NCBI RefSeq assembly: GCF_963455295.1
Contig: NZ_OY734020.1
Location: forward strand, 2,914,001-2,978,000
DNA: 64,000 nt
From: Candidatus Thiodiazotropha sp. CDECU1
GTDB taxonomy: Bacteria; Pseudomonadota; Gammaproteobacteria; Chromatiales; Chromatiaceae
Direction of reading: 5' to 3'
In this document: positions 59,017-64,000 of the stretch, one piece after another
How positions within the stretch are numbered: position 1 is the stretch's first letter
Layout: each line of letters begins with the position of its first letter
The notes under the pieces: generated by a model
Told to the model about the DNA's origin: nothing
What the model saw: the letters and a program-made list of their open reading frames with translations, nothing else
Databases searched by the model: none
Program-made: the position numbers and the translations under genes

Positions 59017-59099
59017 GATGTTTCTATCTCCGAATCTTGTCTGAAAAAATATGCAATTCTTTGCTAACTGTCCCTAATGTGGGGTCAAGTACCTGTGAT

Positions 59100-59717
59100 T
59101 CAAGCCTCTTCATCGATTGCCGCCCCGGATCCGGCCTTGGAGACCATCACCATTGCCGGACGCAACAAGCGGCTGTTCAGCAGGTAGCCTTTTTGCATCA
59201 CGGCCACCACGGTGTTGGGGGCCACATCATCACGCTCCTGCATCGACATTGCCTGATGAAATTCCGGATTGAATGGTTCTCCGTCAGGATCGACCTGATC
59301 GACACCATGCTTGTGCATAACATCGACCAACAGCTTGAGGGTCAGCTCGGTGCCCTCGCGCAGTCTGTCCACATCGACCTGCTCATCCAGGGCCGCCTGA
59401 TGGCCAAGCTCGAGACTGTCCCAGACCTGAAGCAGATCCATGGAAAATTTCTCCAGTGCGAACTTGTGAGCATTTTCCAGGTCCCGTTGATTTCGCTTGC
59501 GGAGATTCTCCAGCTCCGCACGGGTTCGCATCAGCTGATCCCAGTGATCATCTGCCTTGGCCCGCGCATCCTCCAGCAATTTAGTCAGCTCCTGTTGATC
59601 CTCTTGACTGCTATCCGCCTCATCAGCGACCTCATTCTCACCTGCTGGCTCTATTTCAGCCGCATCCGCCTCGTCGATGGCTTGTGCCTGGTTTTGCGCT
59701 TGATCCTTTTCACTCAC
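59100..59717 (-). CDS. grpE: nucleotide exchange factor GrpE
   Basis: 205 aa. An acidic N-terminal tail ([20 protein letters not shown], 20 residues) precedes the long coiled coil ([20 protein letters not shown], 20 residues) and the beta domain with [20 protein letters not shown] (20 residues) and PAMVMVSK. It releases ADP from DnaK. It lies 69 bp after hrcA and is the first gene under the sigma32 promoter at 59773-59802. Confidence 0.97.
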   Translation of the reverse strand: MSEKDQAQNQAQAIDEADAAEIEPAGENEVADEADSSQEDQQELTKLLEDARAKADDHWDQLMRTRAELENLRKRNQRDLENAHKFALEKFSMDLLQVWDSLELGHQAALDEQVDVDRLREGTELTLKLLVDVMHKHGVDQVDPDGEPFNPEFHQAMSMQERDDVAPNTVVAVMQKGYLLNSRLLRPAMVMVSKAGSGAAIDEEA

Positions 59718-59772
59718 TTCGTTTGACCTCTGAATAAATAGGTAGAACTACGCCTGCTGCGTACAATCTTCT

Positions 59773-59802
59773 ATAGATGGGGATGATTAGGATTTTTTCA
59801 AG
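59773..59802 (-). promoter_or_regulatory. sigma32 (heat-shock) promoter upstream of grpE
   Basis: On the minus strand CTTGAAA (59796-59802), a 13-bp spacer and CCCCATCTA (59774-59782) match the sigma32 consensus CTTGAA-N13-17-CCCCATNTA essentially perfectly. The -35 box and spacer span the last codons and stop of hrcA (59787). Transcription would begin just upstream of grpE. Confidence 0.88.
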
Positions 59803-60842
59803 ACGGCGCCGAGAATTTTTGCCGTGATATCCACCACCGGAATCACACGCTCGTAATTCATGCGGGTGGGGCCGATGACTCCCAAGACACCAACCACCTC
59901 TTCATTAACCTGGTAGGGGGCGGTAACCACTGAACAGCCATTGAGCAGTTGGTACCCTGACTCCTCGCCAATAAAAATCTGTACCCCTTCGGCATCAAGG
60001 AACTGATCCAGTAGGTGTAATATCTCTCTTTTTTCCGTGAAGGCATCGAACAACTTGCGTAACTGCTCAAGACCGGAGAGCTCCTCAAACTCCATCAGAT
60101 TTGTCTGACCGGCGATGACAAAGTCCTCTTTGGATTCACTGGCATTGACCAACTCACCTGCCATGGTCAGTGCCTGGGTCATGACCTGGTCAAAATGATC
60201 CCGCGCCTCATTCAGCTGCTGCAATACCCGCTGACGCACCATTTCCATATCGTGCCCGGCGAAGGATTTGTTGAGGAAATTGGCCGCCTGATCCAGTTCA
60301 GCGCGGGTGAAATCCCGGTGGGTGTGCAGAATCCGGTTATGTACCTCGCCATCTTCAGTGACCAGGATTGCCAGCACCCGACGATCGGAGAGAGGCAGAA
60401 ACTCAATCTGGCGAAAGTTGTTTTTGTCCCGGCGGATCAAGGTCACCACACCTGCCATATGGGTGACGCCGGAAAGCAGTTTGGAAGCGGATTTCAACAC
60501 ATCACCGCTCCCTTCACCGCCCAGCAGGAGTTCCTTTCGAATCTTCTCAACCTCTTGCTTGTTCAGGTTTTGCACCGTCAACAAGGAGTCGATGAACATC
60601 CGATATCCGGTTATGGTGGGTATCCTGCCGGCAGAGGTGTGGGGGGATGAGACCAGACCCATCTCCTCCAGGTCCGCCATCACATTGCGGATCGTGGCAG
60701 GACTCAGATCAAGACCGGTATCTTTTGCCAGGGTGCGCGAACCCACCGGCTGTCCATCGCGGATATAGCGCTCGATCAGCGCTTTCAGAAAGTGCTGGGC
60801 GCGCTCATTCACAACGGTATCGCTAACCGACTTCTTCTCCAC
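59787..60842 (-). CDS. hrcA: heat-inducible transcription repressor HrcA
   Basis: 351 aa, starting at GTG 60842 with GGAG ten bases upstream. The N-terminal winged helix (ERAQHFLKALIERYIRDGQP, 20 residues, VGSRTLAKDTGLDLSPATIR, 20 residues, then NVMADLEEMGLVSSPHTSAG, 20 residues) and the GAF-like core (IEFLPLSDRRVLAILVTEDG, 20 residues) are complete. It binds CIRCE and is released under heat. CIRCE lies directly upstream, so it represses itself. Confidence 0.97.
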   Translation of the reverse strand: MEKKSVSDTVVNERAQHFLKALIERYIRDGQPVGSRTLAKDTGLDLSPATIRNVMADLEEMGLVSSPHTSAGRIPTITGYRMFIDSLLTVQNLNKQEVEKIRKELLLGGEGSGDVLKSASKLLSGVTHMAGVVTLIRRDKNNFRQIEFLPLSDRRVLAILVTEDGEVHNRILHTHRDFTRAELDQAANFLNKSFAGHDMEMVRQRVLQQLNEARDHFDQVMTQALTMAGELVNASESKEDFVIAGQTNLMEFEELSGLEQLRKLFDAFTEKREILHLLDQFLDAEGVQIFIGEESGYQLLNGCSVVTAPYQVNEEVVGVLGVIGPTRMNYERVIPVVDITAKILGAVLKKS

Positions 60843-60866
60843 CTGAGGGAATCTCCGGAATGGTTG

Positions 60867-60893
60867 TTAGCACTCTATTTAATCGAGTGCCAA
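60867..60893. promoter_or_regulatory. CIRCE operator (HrcA binding site)
   Basis: TTAGCACTC-N9-GAGTGCCAA differs from the canonical TTAGCACTC-N9-GAGTGCTAA by one base. It lies 24 bp upstream of the hrcA start codon and just downstream of a sigma70 promoter, in the shared hrcA/nadK gap. Confidence 0.95.
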
Positions 60894-60901
60894 TTAATGG
60901 A

Positions 60902-60930
60902 AAGCTAGCAACTCGCTTCTGCCTAGTCAA
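60902..60930 (-). promoter_or_regulatory. sigma70 promoter of hrcA
   Basis: TTGACT (60925-60930), 17-bp spacer and TAGCTT (60902-60907) on the minus strand. The predicted start near 60895 falls beside the CIRCE, so HrcA binding would block initiation or clearance. Confidence 0.78.
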
Positions 60931-61017
60931 GCACTATGATGCAGCGGATGGGATGCTTGGATTGCCCTAATCAGCATGCTAACGTTGGATATTCAAGGGG
61001 ATTCAATACCACACAGC

Positions 61018-61911
61018 ATGCATAAACGCTTCCAAAAGATCGGCTTAATCGGCAAGCACGGCGACCCGATGGTGAAAGAGACGCTGCTAAGGCTCTACGA
61101 TTTTCTCCTATCTCAACAGCGGGAGGTCGTATTTGAAGAGGCCACCTGTCGCCTGCTGAAAGGTAAACCTCTCACCAGCGTGCCACAAATTGAACTGGCC
61201 ACCCACAGCGACCTGGTCATCGTGGTGGGTGGTGACGGTACGCTGTTGCATGCAGCCCGGGTACTTGCCAGCCAGAATATTCCCTTACTGGGCATTAATT
61301 TAGGCCGTCTTGGATTTCTGGTTGACCTGTCACCCGACCAGATGACGAGCCGGCTTGAGGAGATTCTGAACGGTCAATATGAGCAGGAGTGCCGTTTCCT
61401 GCTCGAAGTCAGCATGGGAGACGAATCCTCATCCCGACAGAAGATCCTCGCATTCAACGACGTGGTGTTGCACAAGTGGAATATCGCCCGCATGATCGAG
61501 TTCGAGACCTATGTGGATGATCAACTGGTCAACGACCAGCGCTCAGACGGACTCATCGTCTCCACCCCGACCGGTTCCACTGCCTACGCGCTCTCCGGCG
61601 GCGGCCCCCTGCTCTATCCCACACTGAATGCCGTAGTGATGGTGCCCATCTGCCCCCACACCCTGAGTAATCGTCCGATCGTGGTTGATGGAGACAGCAC
61701 GATTGAAATCCACCTCCATCCGGCCCACGCCGAGGATGTACAGATCACCTGCGACGGCCAGGCAACTTTTCCCGCGATGCCCGGCGAGGTGATCCGGATT
61801 CGCAAGGCTGAGGCGCAGGTACGCCTGATTCATCCCCAAGGCTACGACTATTACAGTATTCTGCGAGCCAAATTAGGCTGGTCGGAAAACCCAAAAAATA
61901 ATCGATGCTGA
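61018..61911 (+). CDS. nadK: NAD kinase
   Basis: 297 aa from ATG 61018 (MHKRFQKIGLIGKHGDPM), close to the 292-residue E. coli enzyme. The frame opens at 60976, but the extra 14 residues lack homology and neither start has a good ribosome site. It phosphorylates NAD to NADP. The GGDGT motif VVVGGDGTLLHAARVLA, the NDVVLHKW segment and the TPTGSTAYALSGGGPLLYPT block (20 residues) are complete. It is divergent from hrcA and overlaps recN by 7 bp. Confidence 0.95.
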   Translation: MHKRFQKIGLIGKHGDPMVKETLLRLYDFLLSQQREVVFEEATCRLLKGKPLTSVPQIELATHSDLVIVVGGDGTLLHAARVLASQNIPLLGINLGRLGFLVDLSPDQMTSRLEEILNGQYEQECRFLLEVSMGDESSSRQKILAFNDVVLHKWNIARMIEFETYVDDQLVNDQRSDGLIVSTPTGSTAYALSGGGPLLYPTLNAVVMVPICPHTLSNRPIVVDGDSTIEIHLHPAHAEDVQITCDGQATFPAMPGEVIRIRKAEAQVRLIHPQGYDYYSILRAKLGWSENPKNNRC

Positions 61912-63581
61912 TAGAGATTCAGGTCCGTAATCTGGCGATAGTCTCCAGTATGGAGCTGGAACTGCAGGACGGCTTGACCGCGCTCACCGGTGAAACAGGG
62001 GCCGGCAAGTCCATATTGATCGATGCCTTGGGGCTGGCTTTGGGCGAGCGTGCGGATAACAACCTGATCAGAGCCGACAGTGATCGCACCGAAGTAACCG
62101 CTGTCTTCGACTTAACCAGCCTTCCGGAGGCGACCGAATGGCTGCGGCAACAGGAGCTGGATGAAGCGGACGAGTGCATCTTACGCCGCAGCCTCAATCG
62201 GCAGGGACCCTCCAAGGCCTATATCAACGGCCGCACCGTTCCCCTGCAACAGTTACAGGAGTTAGGCGCTCATCTGGTGGAGATACATGGCCAGCATGCC
62301 CACCAATCCCTGCTCAAGAGCAGCCATCAACGCAGACTACTGGATGCCTATGGCGGACTTCTGGAACTGGCACAACAAGTGGCCCAGCAGTATCGGCGCT
62401 ATGAAACGGAACTAAACAACCTCAATACCCTGACCGCCTCGGCAGAGGAACGGGCATCCCGTCTGGACCTGCTGAGGTACCAGGCGAATGAATTGCAGCG
62501 CCTCGATCTCTCCAGTGACGAATGGGGCAACCTGGAGCAGGAACACAGGCGCATGAGTCACCAGGAACAATTGGGCGACACCTGCAGGGCCATTATCAAC
62601 GGCCTGGATGAAGAGCAGCAGGCCATACGCAGCAGGCTAGCCAGCTATGTGGAGCATCTCAGCGAAGCGGCGCAACTGGATGAGTCCCTCAACGAGCCGC
62701 AGCAGATGCTCGACAGTGCCTTGATCCAGGTGGATGAAACCTTAACTTCTCTGCGTAACTATCTGAATGACATGGAACTCGATTCCGCCGGCCTGCAGCA
62801 AGTGGAGGAGCGAATAACGACGATTCACGATATGGCGCGCAAATATAGAGTCAAACCGGAACAGCTGACAGACAAACAATCGGAGATCGAGCAGGCCCTG
62901 AAACAACTGGAAAACAGTGAGGTTGAACTGGCCGATCTGACCCAGGTCGTGGAGCAACAACGGGCTGCCTATCTGGGACTGGCAAAGGAACTCAGCACAA
63001 AACGCACAACGGTCGCAGAGCGCCTGAGTGACGAGATTACCCAGGCGATGCAGAAACTGGGGATGCCGGGAGGTATTTTCAAGGTATCGCTGCAGACCCT
63101 GGAGCTGGATCAGGCCAATGCCCATGGCTTCGAACAGGTGGCATTCATGGTATCCGCCAATCCCGGCATGCCGCTACAGCCATTGAGCAAAGTCGCATCC
63201 GGTGGCGAGTTATCCCGGATCAGCCTCGCCATCCAGGTCGCAACCATCCGTTACGGTTCAACCCCCACCCTGATATTCGATGAAGTGGATGTGGGTATTG
63301 GGGGTGGTGTCGCGGAGATAGTGGGTCAAATGTTACGCACCCTTGCCGCCAATCGGCAGATCCTCTGTGTCACCCATCTGCCTCAGGTCGCCGCGCAGGC
63401 CATGCACCATTTCCAGGTGCAGAAGACAACCCAGAAAAAGACCACCTGGACCGCGATAGCAAAACTACAGGAGGAGGAGCGGATTCAGGAGATCGCGCGC
63501 ATGCTTGGCGGGGTACAGATCACGGAACAGACCCTGGCCCACGCCCAAGAGATGATCAATCTGGCATCCAGCCCCAACTAG
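61905..63581 (+). CDS. recN: DNA repair protein RecN
   Basis: 558 aa. This SMC-like ATPase handles double-strand break repair. Walker A is LTGETGAGKSILIDALGLAL (20 residues); a long coiled coil at about residues 150-360 separates it from the signature SGGELSRISLAIQVATIRYG (20 residues) and Walker B TLIFDEVDVGIGGGVAEIVG (20 residues). It is translationally coupled to nadK. I searched the region upstream for a LexA box and did not see one; the operon promoter is unclear. Confidence 0.96.
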   Translation: MLIEIQVRNLAIVSSMELELQDGLTALTGETGAGKSILIDALGLALGERADNNLIRADSDRTEVTAVFDLTSLPEATEWLRQQELDEADECILRRSLNRQGPSKAYINGRTVPLQQLQELGAHLVEIHGQHAHQSLLKSSHQRRLLDAYGGLLELAQQVAQQYRRYETELNNLNTLTASAEERASRLDLLRYQANELQRLDLSSDEWGNLEQEHRRMSHQEQLGDTCRAIINGLDEEQQAIRSRLASYVEHLSEAAQLDESLNEPQQMLDSALIQVDETLTSLRNYLNDMELDSAGLQQVEERITTIHDMARKYRVKPEQLTDKQSEIEQALKQLENSEVELADLTQVVEQQRAAYLGLAKELSTKRTTVAERLSDEITQAMQKLGMPGGIFKVSLQTLELDQANAHGFEQVAFMVSANPGMPLQPLSKVASGGELSRISLAIQVATIRYGSTPTLIFDEVDVGIGGGVAEIVGQMLRTLAANRQILCVTHLPQVAAQAMHHFQVQKTTQKKTTWTAIAKLQEEERIQEIARMLGGVQITEQTLAHAQEMINLASSPN

Positions 63582-63633
63582 GGCCTGTTGACATTTTTAC
63601 CCCAGCTATTCAGGAAATAAATGAACGTTGGTA

Positions 63634-63738
63634 GGCGCCTGACGGTTGTCTTTCGTAGTAGCGGCAGGGATGCCGCGTAAGCCCCGTCACGTCAGGAAGT
63701 CGTGTTGGGGCGTCGAAGAAAGACAACCGTCAGGCGCC
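63634..63738. repeat. three-way-junction palindromic element
   Basis: Perfect 21-bp inverted arms lie at 63634-63654 and 63718-63738. Between them are two smaller hairpins: GCGGCA-GGGA-TGCCGC at about 63661-63676 and GCCCC...GGGGC enclosing CACG/CGTG at about 63681-63711. The whole can fold as a cruciform or three-way junction. It sits between the recN end and the convergent fur gene. It lacks a reading frame and looks like a MITE or REP/BIME-type element. Confidence 0.85.
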
Positions 63739-63784
63739 GACGTGTAGATAAAATACTTGTTGGTTGCGGATGAAAACTAGCGCT

Positions 63785-64000
63785 TCATCCCACGCTGCAC
63801 TTGGGATTGCTGCAGTGGCCATAGATAATCAGCGAGTGGTCCACCATCTCGAAGCCATGCTGTTTGGCTATCTCCCGCTGCCTTTTCTCGATTGTGGGGT
63901 CGATAAACTCCTCCACCTTGCCGCAGACCACGCAGACCATATGGTCGTGATGCCCTCCCCGGTCCAGTTCAAAAACCGCGTGGCCGCCTTCAAAATTGTG
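63785..64000 (-). CDS. fur: ferric uptake regulator Fur, C-terminal part
   Basis: Only the last 71 codons are in the window. They contain the metal-binding HHDHMVCVVCGKVEEF pattern, DPTIEKRQREIAKQHGFEMV (20 residues), and a final GHCSNPKCSVG with the C-x4-C knuckle. Fur represses iron-uptake genes with Fe2+ as cofactor. The N-terminal winged helix lies beyond 64000, so completeness cannot be judged. The recN-fur neighbourhood is typical of gammaproteobacteria. Confidence 0.93.
   Translation of the reverse strand, partial: HNFEGGHAVFELDRGGHHDHMVCVVCGKVEEFIDPTIEKRQREIAKQHGFEMVDHSLIIYGHCSNPKCSVG

Noticed and set aside
57385-59067. 560-codon open frame on the plus strand opposite dnaK
   Set aside because: Antisense shadow of dnaK caused by its strong codon bias; a classic artefact for this gene, with no ribosome site and no recognisable domain.
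59017-59099. Second sigma32 promoter directly before dnaK
   Set aside because: CTTGACC is present near 59085-59091 but no CCCCAT-like -10 occurs at proper spacing.

Overview
This 64 kb window is a gene-dense stretch of bacterial chromosome, about 54% GC by eye. It carries core metabolism, information processing and stress genes. Gene families, operon order (nrdR-ribD-ribE-ribBA-ribH-nusB-thiL-pgpA; pcnB-folK-panB-panC; lapA-lapB-pyrF; hrcA-grpE-dnaK-dnaJ-dapB; nadK-recN-fur) and protein lengths point to a gammaproteobacterium. A Chromatiales-like organism, of the kind found among sulfur oxidisers, is my best guess, but no sulfur or carbon-fixation gene is present to confirm it. I see no prophage, integron, CRISPR array or intact insertion sequence.

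Layout. 0-13 kb: a DUF2333 protein, a fatty-acid desaturase, a CofD/YvcK-like protein, an unknown membrane protein, the complete oxidative pentose phosphate operon zwf-pgl-gnd, an AT-rich gap before a NYN plus cold-shock-like fusion, a NUDIX hydrolase, ppx and a SCO copper protein. 13-20 kb: an exported protein, parE, xseB-ispA, folE2, a retropepsin-like protease, pgpA and thiL. 20-27 kb: nusB, ribH, ribBA, ribE, ribD, nrdR and glyA, interrupted by an opposite-strand gene for a secreted spondin-domain protein. 27-34 kb: an orphan XrtA-type chain-length determinant, an unknown gene and purL. 34-45 kb: a glycogen module (malQ, GH57 hydrolase, glgC, glgB, pgi, glgA). 45-54 kb: panD, panC, panB, deoxynucleoside kinase, folK, pcnB, tRNA-Glu(CTC), galU, pyrF, lapB, lapA. 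53-64 kb: an orphan fliK, a lipoprotein, dapB, dnaJ, dnaK, grpE, hrcA, nadK, recN and the 3' part of fur.

How it works together. Glucose-1-phosphate feeds glgC/glgA/glgB for glycogen synthesis. malQ and the GH57 enzyme remodel glucans, and pgi with zwf-pgl-gnd burns released hexose phosphate for NADPH. The rib cluster makes riboflavin, although its GTP cyclohydrolase II domain looks dead. The heat-shock block is the best-supported regulatory region. hrcA has a sigma70-type promoter followed by a CIRCE operator. A near-perfect sigma32 promoter for grpE-dnaK lies across the hrcA stop codon. A strong terminator-like hairpin separates dnaK from dnaJ.

I did not find a clearly new multi-gene system. 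The best leads are the NYN plus cold-shock-like fusion, the dual-control heat-shock region, the 105-bp three-way-junction palindrome before fur, the spondin gene inside the riboflavin cluster, and several palindromic repeat families in otherwise empty gaps.
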